Below are positions 41,033 to 52,213 of a DNA stretch of 64,000 bases, piece after piece. Made by a program: the position numbers and the translations under genes. Each line of letters begins with the position of its first letter. Position 1 is the stretch's first letter. The stretch comes from Phenylobacterium sp. RIFCSPHIGHO2_01_FULL_69_31 (GTDB lineage: Bacteria > Pseudomonadota > Alphaproteobacteria > Caulobacterales > Caulobacteraceae), in the NCBI RefSeq assembly GCF_001824475.1, contig NZ_MHXN01000034.1:87414-151413 (forward strand). Direction: 5' to 3'. The notes beneath the pieces were generated by a model, which was not told the origin of the DNA, ran no database searches, and worked only from the letters and a program-made list of their open reading frames with translations.

Positions 41033-41617
41033 TCATCCGAACGCCGCGATCCGGGCGTCCAGCCGGTGGCGCACCGCCGGCCACTCCTCGGCCAGGATCG
41101 AGAAGTGGACGGTGTCGCGGATGCGTCCCGTCCAGGTGACCTTGTCGTGGCGCAGGATGCCCTCCTGCACGGCCCCGAGCTTCAGCACCGCGGCGCGGCT
41201 GCGGGCGTTGATGGCGTCGACCCGGAACTGCACCCGCTGGGCGCCGGCCTCGAACGCATGGGCCAGCAGCAGCCGCTTGGCCGACGGGTTCACCTCGGGG
41301 CCCCGCATCGTGGGGTCGTAGTAGGTCGATCCGATCTCGACGGTGTTGTGATGCTGGTCGACGTCCAGGTAGTTGCTCATTCCGCGGCAGACGCCGTCCA
41401 CCACAACCGCGTGGGGGAACGTCCGGCCCGCCGCCGCCTCACCCTGCATCCGCGCCCAATGCCGGTCGAAGTCCTCGCCCAGCATCGAGATGATGTAGAG
41501 ATCCCGCCACAGGGCCGGGTCCGCCGCGCACGCGATACGCAGAGCATCCTTGTGTCGTTCGACCAACGGCTCCAGGCGCACGAAGCGGTTCTCCAGCACC
41601 TTCGGTTCGAGCTTCAT
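41033..41617 (-). CDS. GNAT family N-acetyltransferase (RimJ-like)
   Basis: 194 aa from ATG 41617, backed by GAGGAGG 9 bp upstream. The N-terminal LENRFVRLEPLVERHKDAL and the motif A region VEIGSTYYDPTMRGPEVNPSAKRLLLAHAFE are typical of the RimJ/RimL-like acetyltransferases, as is VDAINARSRAAVLKLGAVQEGILR (motif B). The P-loop Q/RxxGxG/A is replaced by MRGPEVN. The substrate may be a protein N-terminus or a small amine. Convergent with the SDR gene. Confidence 0.9.
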   Translation of the reverse strand: MKLEPKVLENRFVRLEPLVERHKDALRIACAADPALWRDLYIISMLGEDFDRHWARMQGEAAAGRTFPHAVVVDGVCRGMSNYLDVDQHHNTVEIGSTYYDPTMRGPEVNPSAKRLLLAHAFEAGAQRVQFRVDAINARSRAAVLKLGAVQEGILRHDKVTWTGRIRDTVHFSILAEEWPAVRHRLDARIAAFG

Positions 41618-41784
41618 CCGCGGGCCTCCTCGACGCAGGGCTCGGCCATAGGACCAGATCGGTCTGCCGAAAACGGCCAATTCTCGCCGGCAAGCCAGAC
41701 CATTACGCCGCCATGGCGAGGTTTCAGGCTGGGCCGTCAAAAAAATTCAGCCCCTCCCCTTGCACGGACGGGAGCGCGACATAC

Positions 41785-41860
41785 CTCAGTCAGGCCCATT
41801 CCTGGGCGTTTCCTCCCTAAAGACTTCCCAGCCGGGCCCTCGGGCCCGGTCTTTTTTTTT
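41785..41860 (+). ncRNA. Probable trans-acting small RNA of the suhB/mmgR (alpha-r8) type
   Basis: A factor-independent terminator on the + strand has no + strand gene upstream of it. The transcript would be about 75 nt: a small hairpin GCCCA-TTCC-TGGGC (41794-41807), an unpaired pyrimidine-rich segment GTTTCCTCCCTAAAGACTT that could pair with Shine-Dalgarno sequences, and a terminal stem. This layout and the CTCAGTCAGGCCCATTCCTG stretch agree with my memory of the suhB/mmgR family, known in Sinorhizobium to limit PHB storage. The 5' end is estimated. Confidence 0.7.
41832..41860 (+). terminator. Rho-independent terminator of the small RNA
   Basis: CCGGGCCC (41832-41839) pairs with GGGCCCGG (41842-41849) over a 2-nt loop, followed after TC by nine T residues (41852-41860), the longest T-run in the window. 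Confidence 0.9.
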
Positions 41861-41864
41861 GCCC

Positions 41865-42617
41865 TCAGCCGGCCGCGAACAGTTGCGCGGCCTGGACCAG
41901 GTAGGCGACGCCGACCGCCGTCACGATCCAGCGGGTCCAGCGCTTGAAGTTCACGTCGCTCATCCGGTTCAGGATCAGGCCGCCCACCGCCGTGCCGGCC
42001 ATGGAGAGCGGGACGGCCAGGGCGAACACCCAGAGCGGCGGCATGCCCGCCCCAGCCCCGGCGACCAGCGGCGCCCCGTAGACCAGGATCTTGGCCAGGT
42101 GGGCGAACACCTGGGTCGCGGCCTTGGTGGCGACGATGGCGTGGCGCGTGAGTTCGGTGCGGACGAAGAAAATGTCGAGCAGGGGGCCGGCCACCCCCGC
42201 CGTGAGGTTCAGGCCCGTCACCGACAGGCCGGACAGAAACGCCTGCGCCGGCCGGGAGGCGTCGAGGTTGATCAACCGCTGCGGCAGCCAGGTCAGGCCC
42301 GGCACCAGCCCCAGCAGGAGGAACAGCAGCGGCCTCGACGGCGTGAAGCTGAGCAGGGCCACCGTGACGCCAGCGAGCAGCGAGGCCAGGGCGTACCAGC
42401 CGACGATGTCCCAGCGGACGTGCCTACGGTGCAGGATGCTCCGCCAGCCGTTGGCGACGAGCTGCAACAGGCCGTGGGTGACGAAGGCGGCCTGCACCGG
42501 CAGCACGAGGGCCAGCGCCCCCATCAGCACCAGGCCGCCCGCCATGCCGAAGACGCCCGAGAGCGTGGCCGTCACGAAGGCCATGCAGACCACGAAGGCG
42601 GCTGCGAGATAGGTCAT
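41865..42617 (-). CDS. TauE/SafE family sulfite or organosulfonate exporter-like membrane protein
   Basis: 250 aa with about seven to eight transmembrane helices. The first helix region VTATLSGVFGMAGGLVLMGALALVLP carries the GxxGxGG-like signature of TauE/SafE permeases (here SGVFGMAGG), and a second repeat-like motif is SVTGLNLTAGVAGPLLDIFFV. Members export sulfite, sulfoacetate or related anions. Start ATG 42617 is preceded by GGAGGAC. The gene stands alone; its stop lies 5 bp from the small-RNA terminator. Confidence 0.88.
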   Translation of the reverse strand: MTYLAAAFVVCMAFVTATLSGVFGMAGGLVLMGALALVLPVQAAFVTHGLLQLVANGWRSILHRRHVRWDIVGWYALASLLAGVTVALLSFTPSRPLLFLLLGLVPGLTWLPQRLINLDASRPAQAFLSGLSVTGLNLTAGVAGPLLDIFFVRTELTRHAIVATKAATQVFAHLAKILVYGAPLVAGAGAGMPPLWVFALAVPLSMAGTAVGGLILNRMSDVNFKRWTRWIVTAVGVAYLVQAAQLFAAG

Positions 42618-42862
42618 GGAAGTCCTCCGGAGTTGCGACCCACCCCGGCAGGCGGACACAGGCCGCCTCCGGTCGCAGGTCAGCTGCGCGTCGCGCGCGG
42701 GACGGAGCGGGCGCTGCAAGCCCGGGGGCGAGCGCTCCGATGGCCACGGCCTCGGCCGGGCGGGGTATCTCGAATGGCGTATCCATGACGGATCACCGTT
42801 CGCTTACACCCAAGCTCTGGGGATCGCAAAGCGATGCCCTGGCGCCGCAGGCGCTGTTGTGA

Positions 42863-42934
42863 ACCGCCAAGACCCCAAGTTCGCCAAGGAGCTCAGCCGC
42901 CCGGACCTCTTGGCGTCCTTGGCGACTTGGCGGT
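42863..42934. repeat. Long hairpin made of GCCAAG-type tandem units
   Basis: The left arm (42863-42891) consists of about three degenerate units around CGCCAAG, and the right arm (42907-42934) carries their reverse complements, CTTGGCG. Between them is a 15-bp spacer rich in GC. The arms begin ACCGCCAAG and end in the matching CTTGGCGGT, so one strand can fold as a nearly perfect 28-bp stem. It resembles dispersed intergenic repeats of a similar kind in other bacteria. Confidence 0.75.
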
Positions 42935-42964
42935 GAATTCTGGCGGCCGACGCGCCGAAACGAA

Positions 42965-43037
42965 GACGGCGCCGCCCAGCCAAGGACGGCGCCGCTTGCG
43001 TCTGTGGGTCCGGGTATTCGCCTGACGGCGAAACCGG
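42965..43037. repeat. Direct repeat plus hairpin element next to the acyl-CoA dehydrogenase stop
   Basis: GACGGCGCCGC occurs twice with a 20-bp period (42965-42975 and 42985-42995). It is followed by a hairpin TTCGCC-TGAC-GGCGAA (43017-43032) flanked by CCGG on both sides (43010-43013 and 43034-43037). On the minus strand this block directly follows the acyl-CoA dehydrogenase gene and may act as its transcript end. Confidence 0.5.
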
Positions 43038-43051
43038 AATGACAGCCGAAG

Positions 43052-44374
<1,323 letters not shown>

Positions 44375-44510
44375 GTGGGCGCTCCCTTGGGCGATTGTCT
44401 CACACCACCTTTGGCCCACTTTGACGAAAAATCAAACAACCGTTTCAATCATCGCCAATGCAGCGGACGCCGTTCCCCTCGCCGCGCGACGAGGGGAACC
44501 GGCGCCATCA

Positions 44511-44912
44511 TCAGGCCACCGCGGCCTGCCGCGCGCGCCTCAGGGCCAGGTACTGCAGCTCCGCGACCACCAGGGCCGCCACGGCCTGGCCGACTACGAC
44601 AGCGAGGCCCAAGGTCGTCGGCTGGGCCCAGCCCAGGGCGACGAGGCCGATGCTCTCGGCCGCCCAGACGATGTTGAAGCCCACCAGGGTCCAGACCACC
44701 GGCCGCGGCAGGGCCGGGCGGCTCGCCAGCCAGGCCAGGACGGCGGCATAGGGCATCAGGAACAGCCCCACCGGCTGCATCAGCGCCGGCGACAGGCCCA
44801 AGGGCTCGGCCAGCCAGCCGGCGTCGAAGGCGAAGGCCGCGCCCATGACCCCGCACGCGGCGGCGTCCAGGGCGATGACGGTGCGCAGGAAGTTTGAGCG
44901 GATTTCGGTCAT
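44511..44912 (-). CDS. Small integral membrane protein, unknown function
   Basis: 133 aa with four predicted transmembrane helices (about residues 10-30, 45-62, 70-92 and 100-122). The sequence IALDAAACGVMGAAFAF...WLAEPLGLSPALMQPVGLFLMPYAAVLAWLAS-type composition resembles small DoxX- or hypothetical Caulobacterales proteins, but no signature residue allows a function. Start ATG 44912 is preceded by AAGGAGGC. The gene stands alone between the acyl-CoA dehydrogenase and the exported protein gene. Confidence 0.7.
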   Translation of the reverse strand: MTEIRSNFLRTVIALDAAACGVMGAAFAFDAGWLAEPLGLSPALMQPVGLFLMPYAAVLAWLASRPALPRPVVWTLVGFNIVWAAESIGLVALGWAQPTTLGLAVVVGQAVAALVVAELQYLALRRARQAAVA

Positions 44913-44996
44913 GGGAGCCTCCTTGGGCGTGTTGAGGCCCGCAAGCTCCCGCGTCCGCCGCGGCCGGTCGATTACCTGGGAGGTAGGGCTGGAGCC

Positions 44997-45407
44997 CTAC
45001 TTCACCGGCACGTGGTCGATGTGCGGGCAGACCGCGGCCATCAAGGCCTCGTTGTCGGCGCCCTCGGCCTTCTTCGGCGTCACCTTGCGCCAGTCCTCGT
45101 TGATCGCGAGGGGGGCGGACGGCTTGTACGCGCCCAGCTGGATCAGGTTCTTCTTGGCGCAGTCGATGGCGACGACGCTGCCCACGCCGTCAGGCTTGCC
45201 CGGCGCGGACGGGCCCAGATTGGCCGAGGGCTTGGAGATGGCCTGCATGACCACCAGGCGGCCGGTCGCCTTGTCCTTATAGGAATAGTCGCCGTCGTAG
45301 GACCAGGCCGTGCCGTTGGCGCCGTCTACGTACTTGGTCCAGGTCTCGGCGCAGGCGCCCCCGGCGACCAGCGTCAGGGCGGTGGCGAGCGCGATGGCGC
45401 GGCGCAT
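44997..45407 (-). CDS. Exported protein with surface-adhesin-E-like domain
   Basis: 136 aa from ATG 45407 with GGAGAG upstream. The signal peptide is RRAIALATALTLVAGGACA. The mature part has ETWTKYVDGANGTAWSYDGDYSYKD and a late VVAIDCAKKNLIQLG and VCPHIDHVP with two cysteines, the pattern of the Adhesin_E-like domain often found in small periplasmic proteins. Its function is unknown. Confidence 0.7.
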   Translation of the reverse strand: MRRAIALATALTLVAGGACAETWTKYVDGANGTAWSYDGDYSYKDKATGRLVVMQAISKPSANLGPSAPGKPDGVGSVVAIDCAKKNLIQLGAYKPSAPLAINEDWRKVTPKKAEGADNEALMAAVCPHIDHVPVK

Positions 45408-45483
45408 GGGCAGTCTCTCCAAACAGGTGTTCGTCGCCGACCCTAGCCGCCGTTTTGAACGGCCTCCAGCGATTTCACCGGGG

Positions 45484-46698
45484 TCACGCCACCCGCTTCA
45501 CCCCGCGGGCAAGCGCCGTCTCCGTCTCGTGGATGTAGTCGCGGGTGATCGGCACGGCGTCGACCCGTTTGGCCAGCTGGACCTGCCAGACGAACTGCCG
45601 CCGGGCGCGGAAGCTCTGTTCGGCGATGCCCAGGTAGAACTCCCACATCCGGCAGAACCGCTCGTCGTACAGCTCGGCGATCTCGGGCCGCACGGCCGCG
45701 AAGCGGGCGCGCCAGTGCTTCAGCGTCTCGGCATAGTGGAGCCGGAGGATCTCCAGGTCGGTGACCATCAGCCCCGCCCGCTCGATCGCCGGCATGATCT
45801 CGCTGAGCGCCGGGCTGTAGCCGCCGGGGAAGATGTACTTGGCCACCCAGGCGTTGGTGACCCCGGTTTCGGGCCGCCCGATCGCGTGGATCAGCGCCAC
45901 CCCGTCGTCCTTCAGGAGGCGCGCGACGCCATCGAAATACGCCTGATAGTTCGGCCGCCCGACATGCTCGAACATACCGACGGAGACGATGCGGTCGTAG
46001 GTGTCCGTCACGTCCCGGTAGTCCGTGAGCGAGAACCTGGCGCGACTCGAAAGCCCCCGGGCCTCGGCCCTCGCCTTGGCCACGGAAAGCTGCTCCGTCG
46101 ACAGCGTCACGCCATCCACTTCGGCCCCGGTCTCCTCGGCCAGGGTGATAGCCATGCCGCCCCAGCCGCAGCCGATATCCAGAACCTTCATGCCTGGCTC
46201 GATCGCCAGCTTGGCCGCGATGTGTCGCTTCTTGGCGAGCTGCGCCTCCTCCAGCGTCATGTCGGGCCGTGCGAAGTAGGCGCAGCTGTACTGCATGTCC
46301 GCATCGAGGAAGCGCCGGTAGAGGTCGTTCGACAGGTCGTAGTGGTGGGCCACGTTGGCCCTCGCCTGCCGCCGGGCATTGGCCTCGACCTTGCGCTCGC
46401 GCAACCACAGCTGCAGGCGGTTGCGCTTGTTTCGCGGCTTGTTCTTGGCGTTGGCGCCGATCAGGTCGATGAACTCGGCGATCTGCCCCTGCTCCAGCAC
46501 CAGGCCGCCGTCCATGTAGGCCTCGCCGACTCCAAGCCCAGGCCTGGCGGCGATCCGCGCCGCCCAGGCCGCCGAGGTGATCCGCGCCACAAGTTCCGGG
46601 CCGGTCCCGTCGCCTAGCCGCAGCTCCCGGCCGCCCGGCAGCTTCAGCGTCAGGTTCCCGGACCGGACGATGCGCTCCAGCATCGCTTGCAGACCCAT
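45484..46698 (-). CDS. cfa: Cyclopropane-fatty-acyl-phospholipid synthase
   Basis: 404 aa. The SAM-binding motif is VLDIGCGWGGMAITLAE (about residue 170), preceded by NVAHHYDLSNDLYRRFLDADMQYSCAYF, the diagnostic CFA-synthase start of the catalytic domain. IVSVGMFEHVG, FPGGYSPALSE and the FYLGIAEQSFRARRQFVWQVQL end also match. The enzyme adds a methylene group from SAM to unsaturated membrane lipids, typically in stationary phase or acid stress. It is divergent from groESL. Confidence 0.94.
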   Translation of the reverse strand: MGLQAMLERIVRSGNLTLKLPGGRELRLGDGTGPELVARITSAAWAARIAARPGLGVGEAYMDGGLVLEQGQIAEFIDLIGANAKNKPRNKRNRLQLWLRERKVEANARRQARANVAHHYDLSNDLYRRFLDADMQYSCAYFARPDMTLEEAQLAKKRHIAAKLAIEPGMKVLDIGCGWGGMAITLAEETGAEVDGVTLSTEQLSVAKARAEARGLSSRARFSLTDYRDVTDTYDRIVSVGMFEHVGRPNYQAYFDGVARLLKDDGVALIHAIGRPETGVTNAWVAKYIFPGGYSPALSEIMPAIERAGLMVTDLEILRLHYAETLKHWRARFAAVRPEIAELYDERFCRMWEFYLGIAEQSFRARRQFVWQVQLAKRVDAVPITRDYIHETETALARGVKRVA

Positions 46699-46783
46699 CG
46701 GCGAACTCCCAACTGAACGAGATCAGAGACTAGGTGCGACGGCGGGAAAGCCAAGGCGCGCCCTCGGATTTTGCAGGTGCGGC

Positions 46784-46812
46784 TTGACTCCCGGCGGCGC
46801 TGTTCCTAACTC
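46784..46812 (+). promoter_or_regulatory. Putative groESL promoter
   Basis: TTGACT at 46784-46789 and a TAACTC-like -10 at 46807-46812, 17 bp apart, placing the start point just before the CIRCE element. Hexamer quality at -10 is modest, and the CTTGAC -35 would also suit the heat-shock sigma. Confidence 0.45.
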
Positions 46813-46823
46813 CCGCACCGACG

Positions 46824-46850
46824 TTGGCACTCAGGGGCCGAGACTGCTAA
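46824..46850 (+). promoter_or_regulatory. CIRCE element (HrcA operator) of groESL
   Basis: TTGGCACTC (46824-46832), 9-bp spacer and GACTGCTAA (46842-46850). This matches the CIRCE consensus TTAGCACTC-N9-GAGTGCTAA with one change in each arm, lies 70 bp upstream of groES and is the target of the repressor HrcA in Caulobacter-type groESL operons. Confidence 0.9.
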
Positions 46851-46919
46851 CAGCCGCGTCGCCCCAGCCGCCGTCGCCGCAATTTGCACCGTTTCGAACG
46901 GAAATTAGAGAGAGAACAC

Positions 46920-47207
46920 ATGGCGTTTCGTCCCCTGGGAGATCGCGTCCTCGTCAAGCGCGTCGAGGAAGAAGAAAAGACCAAGGGCGGGATCATCATC
47001 CCCGACACCGCGAAGGAAAAGCCGCAGGAAGGCGAAGTGATCGCCACCGGCCCCGGCGCGCGTGACGATTCCGGCAAGGTTCAGCCTCTGGACGTCAAGG
47101 CCGGCGACCGCATCCTGTTCGGCAAGTGGTCCGGCACCGAGGTCAAGCTCGACGGCCAGGACCTGCTGATCATGAAGGAAAGCGACATCCTGGGCGTCGT
47201 CTCGTAA
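46920..47207 (+). CDS. groES: Co-chaperonin GroES
   Basis: 95 aa. It starts [24 protein letters not shown], with the mobile loop [18 protein letters not shown], and ends KESDILGVV. This is the heptameric lid of GroEL. Start ATG 46920 follows AGAGAGAA. A CIRCE element lies upstream and groEL starts 49 bp after the stop, so heat-shock-regulated groESL expression is clear. Confidence 0.98.
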   Translation: MAFRPLGDRVLVKRVEEEEKTKGGIIIPDTAKEKPQEGEVIATGPGARDDSGKVQPLDVKAGDRILFGKWSGTEVKLDGQDLLIMKESDILGVVS

Positions 47208-47241
47208 CCGAGACCCGCGCGCCCACACCCTGAAATTCTAG

Positions 47242-48906
<1,665 letters not shown>

Positions 48907-48932
48907 GTCCGGCGCACAACGCTTCGAAGACC

Positions 48933-48962
48933 AGGGCGGGATCGAAAGATCCCGCCCTTTTT
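48933..48962 (+). terminator. Rho-independent terminator of groESL
   Basis: AGGGCGGGATC (48933-48943), GAAA tetraloop, GATCCCGCCCT (48948-48958), then T residues to 48962. An 11-bp perfect stem directly after groEL. Confidence 0.93.
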
Positions 48963-48973
48963 CGTTGCCCGGC

Positions 48974-49327
48974 TCAGCGGCGGTCGTCGCGGATCGCCAT
49001 GCCGCCGATCCAGCTCGCGACGCCCGTGACGATGGCCGCCAGCACGCCGGGGATCAGGCCGTCGACCGTGAACCCGCGCAGCAGCCAGGCGACGAGGCCG
49101 ATGGTCGCCGCGTTCACCACCAGCAAGAACAGGCCGAGCGTCAGGATCGTCAGCGGTAGGGTCAGGATCACCAGCACCGGCCGCACCAGGGCGTTGACCA
49201 CCCCCAGCAGGATCGCCGCCAGGATCAGGGTCCCGGTGTTCGAGACATTGACTCCGGGCACAATGGCCGAGGCCGCCCAGAGGCCGAGGGCGGCGAACAC
49301 GGCCCTCACAAGGAACTTGGCCAGCAT
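48974..49327 (-). CDS. Phage-holin-4-like (Mycobacterial 4TM) membrane protein
   Basis: 117 aa with four hydrophobic segments, the first right after MLAKFLVRAVFAALGLWAA. The conserved NALVRPVLVILTLPLTILTLGLFLLVVN is the signature of the YvlD/Phage_holin_4 family, chromosomally encoded in many bacteria and not a lysis gene. Start ATG 49327 has GGAGGAG upstream, which rules out the longer frame. Function in the envelope is not defined. Confidence 0.88.
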   Translation of the reverse strand: MLAKFLVRAVFAALGLWAASAIVPGVNVSNTGTLILAAILLGVVNALVRPVLVILTLPLTILTLGLFLLVVNAATIGLVAWLLRGFTVDGLIPGVLAAIVTGVASWIGGMAIRDDRR

Positions 49328-49508
49328 CTGATCTCCTCCGCGGTCCGTATTCCAAAGCCTAGCTTGCGGGAGGCCGTGCGAAAACGTGCGTCTCACGTAA
49401 CAAGCTTCGCCGAAACAAGGGTCCGTTCATGTTTGCGGGGCAGAGTGCTGCGACAGCCTGCCGCACTGGGGAGCGCGGCGGACCTGTTCGGATAGGGGAT
49501 GTTCCGTC

Positions 49509-51254
49509 GTGATCGCGAGGGCGTGGAGCCTGCTGGATGATCGTCTGGACGCCGTGGCCGCCACGGCGCGCCAGGTGTTCGGCGTCCGCATGGCCGTGGG
49601 CTGCGGCGCGGCGCTGCTGACCGCCTATGTCTATGGCCCGGCTTGGGGCGGCGGCTGGTTCGCGGCCTTCGCGGCGGCCGAGGCCTGGACCCGGTTCATG
49701 ACCTGGCCGGTAGGGCGCGGCGAGGCCATGAGCCGCCGCCAGCGCGCGGCCTACATGGTCTCGATGTTCGGCTCGAGCGTCATTTGGGCGAGCCTGGCCG
49801 CCCTCTACTGGTTCGAGGGGCAGGAGCCGTTCCGCCTTGCCGCCATGGCGATCCTGGCCGGCATGATGGTCCACGCCCAGGGGTTCTCGTTCCGATCGCC
49901 CGCGGCCCTCGCGGCGCTGGGATCGACGCCGGCGATCATGTGGTTCGTGCTGCCGGTGGGCTTCGGCGGCTTCAGCGGCTCGCCGCTGGTCACCCTGACC
50001 CTCGGCCTGGCCATGCTGCTCTGCTACGTGGCCGCCAGCGCCCGGGCCAACATGCGCACCGCCTCCGCCCTGGCCGACGCGCAGCGCACCGCCGAGGAGG
50101 CCAACGAGGCCAAGTCGGCCTTCCTCGCCATGATGAGCCATGAGCTGCGCACGCCGATGAACGGCGTCCTGGGCATGGCCCGGGCGTTGCAGCGGACGCC
50201 GCTGGACCCACGCCAGCAGGGCTATGTGGACACCATCCTGCGCTCGGGCGACGGCCTGATGGCCATCCTCAACGACGTGCTGGACATCTCGAAGATCGAG
50301 GCCGGCCGGATGGACCTTGAGGTCGGCGCCTTCGACCTGAAGGTGCTCGGCGACCAGGCGGTCGAGCTTTGGTCCGAGATCGCCCGCTCCAAGGGCCTGG
50401 ACCTGATCTGCGACGCGGCCCCCGACCTGCCAGCCCTGGTGCTGGGCGACGAGACGCGGGTGCGCCAGATCGTGCTGAACCTGATCTCCAATGCGCTGAA
50501 GTTCACCGAGACCGGCGGCGTGACCCTGCGGATGCGGGCCGCGCCGGCCGCCGACGGCGACGGCGGGGTCGAACTCGTGGTTTCCGACACCGGCATCGGC
50601 ATGAGCCCCGACCAGCTGCAGGCCCTGTTCCGCCCCTACGCCCAGGCCGACGCCTCGACGGCGCGCAAGTTCGGCGGCACCGGCCTGGGCCTGGCTATCT
50701 GCCGCAAGCTCTGCTCGATGATGGGCGGCGAGATCGGGGTGGAGAGCCAGCCGGGCGACGGCTCGTCCTTCCGGGTCTGGCTGCCGCTGCCGGAGGCCGA
50801 ACCACAGGCCGCGGAGACGGCCGAGCCGGAAACGCTGCCGACGCTGCGGATTCTCGTGGCCGACGACAATCCGATCAACCAGGCGGTGGCCCGGGCGGTG
50901 CTGGAGGCGGCCGGCGCCGACGTGGAGTGCGCCTCCGACGGCGCCCAGGCCCTGGAGCGCCTGCGGGTCGAAGCCTTCGACGTGGTGCTGATGGACGTCC
51001 ACATGCCGATCATGGATGGCATCGAGGCGGTGGGCCGGCTGCGCGACGGCCAGGCGGGCCGGCCCGACACGCCCGTGGTCGCCCTCACCGCGGACGCCAT
51101 GCCGGGCGAGGAGGCGCGGCTCAAGGCCCTGGGCTTCGACGCCCTGCAGCACAAGCCCGTGCAACCCGCGGCCCTGATCGGCGCTATCGCGGACGTGCTG
51201 AACGCCCGGCCGTCGGCACCGGCGGCGAAACCGAACTCAGAAGCGGCCGCCTGA
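49509..51254 (+). CDS. Membrane hybrid histidine kinase with receiver domain
   Basis: 581 aa from GTG 49509. Six or so N-terminal transmembrane helices (about residues 25-175) form a sensor without a periplasmic loop domain. A HisKA domain follows with [19 protein letters not shown] (His211). The ATPase domain has [11 protein letters not shown] and [14 protein letters not shown]. The C-terminal REC domain carries Asp496 in [17 protein letters not shown]. This layout resembles integral-membrane hybrid kinases of Caulobacter, where a separate HPt protein completes the relay; none is nearby. Confidence 0.92.
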   Translation: MIARAWSLLDDRLDAVAATARQVFGVRMAVGCGAALLTAYVYGPAWGGGWFAAFAAAEAWTRFMTWPVGRGEAMSRRQRAAYMVSMFGSSVIWASLAALYWFEGQEPFRLAAMAILAGMMVHAQGFSFRSPAALAALGSTPAIMWFVLPVGFGGFSGSPLVTLTLGLAMLLCYVAASARANMRTASALADAQRTAEEANEAKSAFLAMMSHELRTPMNGVLGMARALQRTPLDPRQQGYVDTILRSGDGLMAILNDVLDISKIEAGRMDLEVGAFDLKVLGDQAVELWSEIARSKGLDLICDAAPDLPALVLGDETRVRQIVLNLISNALKFTETGGVTLRMRAAPAADGDGGVELVVSDTGIGMSPDQLQALFRPYAQADASTARKFGGTGLGLAICRKLCSMMGGEIGVESQPGDGSSFRVWLPLPEAEPQAAETAEPETLPTLRILVADDNPINQAVARAVLEAAGADVECASDGAQALERLRVEAFDVVLMDVHMPIMDGIEAVGRLRDGQAGRPDTPVVALTADAMPGEEARLKALGFDALQHKPVQPAALIGAIADVLNARPSAPAAKPNSEAAA

Positions 51255-51280
51255 GGCGCGCCACAGGCGCGGTTTCAGGC

Positions 51281-51354
51281 TGCAGAAGACGCATAAGGAC
51301 GCAGAGCGCCCCGGCCGCTCGGCCATCTGCGTTCTTCTGCGTTCTCTGCGGTTT
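51281..51354. repeat. Long hairpin made of ACGCAGA-type tandem units
   Basis: The left arm (51281-51308) contains GCAGAAGACGCATAAGGACG units, and the right arm (51324-51354) their complements TCTGCGTTCTTCTGCGTTC with a ~10-bp period. A GC-rich spacer (about 15 bp) separates them. It is built like the element at 42863-42934, with a different unit sequence, and lies between the + strand kinase stop and the - strand ymdB stop. Confidence 0.75.
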
Positions 51355-51376
51355 GAATCTATCCGGCGCGGCCGCG

Positions 51377-52213
51377 CTAGCCTGCAACCGTCTCCAGGCT
51401 CGGAACGGTCTGGCTCAGGCGCCCGCCGATGCGGATCGGCTCGATGCGGCGGGCAAGGCCGGTCGCGGGGTCCGTCTCCACGAACACGCCGCACACCGTG
51501 GCCGGTCCCTCGGCGGGACGGTAGCGGCCGCCGGAGATGCGGGTGGTGAAGCGGCGCAGGGGCTCGTCCTTCTGGTTGCCGATCACGCTGTCGTAGTCGG
51601 CGCAGGCCCCGGCGTCGGTCTGGTAGGCGGTGCCGCCGGGCAGGACTTGGGCGTCGGCGGTGGGCACGTGGCTATGGGTGCCGACCACCAGGGTCGAGCG
51701 GCCGTCGCAGAAATGGCCCATGGCCATCTTCTCCGAGGTGGCCTCGGCGTGGATGTCGACCACGATGGCGTCGGCCACGGCGCCCAGGGGGCAGGCTTCC
51801 AGCTCCTTGTCCACGGCGGCGAACGGGTCGTCGAGGGCGTCCATGAACACCCGGCCCAGCAGGTTCACCACCAGGATCCGCTTGCCGTCCGGCGTGTCGA
51901 AGAGCTGCGACCCTCGGCCCGGGGCGGCGGCCATGGGCGGATAGTTCAGCGGCCGGATCAGCCGCGGCTCGCGGACGATGTAGGTCAACGCCTCCTTCTG
52001 GTCCCAGGAGTGGTTGCCCAGGGTCAGGCAGTCCGCGCCCGCCTCGAACAGCTCGTTGGCCGTGGCCTCGGTGATGCCGAAGCCGGCGGCGGCGTTCTCG
52101 GCGTTGATGATGACGAACTCCAGGCCGAGGGCCCGGCGCAGGCGCGGCAGGTGCTCGGCCAGGCCCTCGCGGCCCGACCGGCCGACCACGTCTCCGAAAA
52201 AGGCAAATCTCAT
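51377..52213 (-). CDS. ymdB: YmdB-family metallophosphoesterase
   Basis: 278 aa. The dinuclear-metal phosphoesterase motifs appear in order: FFGDVVGRSGR (GDxxGxxGR), INAENAAAGFGITE, LTLGNHSWDQKE (GNHxW), and VVGTHSHVPTAD (GTHTHVPTAD type). This is the TIGR00282 family; Bacillus YmdB cleaves 2',3'-cyclic AMP and affects biofilm and RNA turnover. The start overlaps the stop of the upstream cyclo-ligase gene as ATGA (52210-52213), so the two are translationally coupled. Confidence 0.93.
   Translation of the reverse strand: MRFAFFGDVVGRSGREGLAEHLPRLRRALGLEFVIINAENAAAGFGITEATANELFEAGADCLTLGNHSWDQKEALTYIVREPRLIRPLNYPPMAAAPGRGSQLFDTPDGKRILVVNLLGRVFMDALDDPFAAVDKELEACPLGAVADAIVVDIHAEATSEKMAMGHFCDGRSTLVVGTHSHVPTADAQVLPGGTAYQTDAGACADYDSVIGNQKDEPLRRFTTRISGGRYRPAEGPATVCGVFVETDPATGLARRIEPIRIGGRLSQTVPSLETVAG

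Larger units (their letters stand above)
42618..43051. other. 434-bp gene-free region carrying two repeat elements
   Basis: No gene can be supported between the TauE start and the acyl-CoA dehydrogenase stop. The left part is the TauE upstream region. The centre is a long inverted repeat (42863-42934) and the right part a second repeat-like block (42965-43037), both described separately. Small frames over the region are repeat artefacts. Confidence 0.7.

Noticed and set aside
42616..42936. A + strand frame of 106 codons upstream of the acyl-CoA dehydrogenase region.
   Set aside because: Its 3' part lies inside the GCCAAG hairpin repeat and its 5' part in the TauE upstream region.
46769..46850. 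Possible sigma-32 promoter with CCCCAT-type -10 for groESL.
   Set aside because: No clear CCCCAT-like -10 was found at proper spacing, so only a general promoter and CIRCE are reported.
48974..49327. Prophage remnant based on the holin-like protein.
   Set aside because: This 4TM family is a common chromosomal membrane protein, and no other phage gene is nearby.
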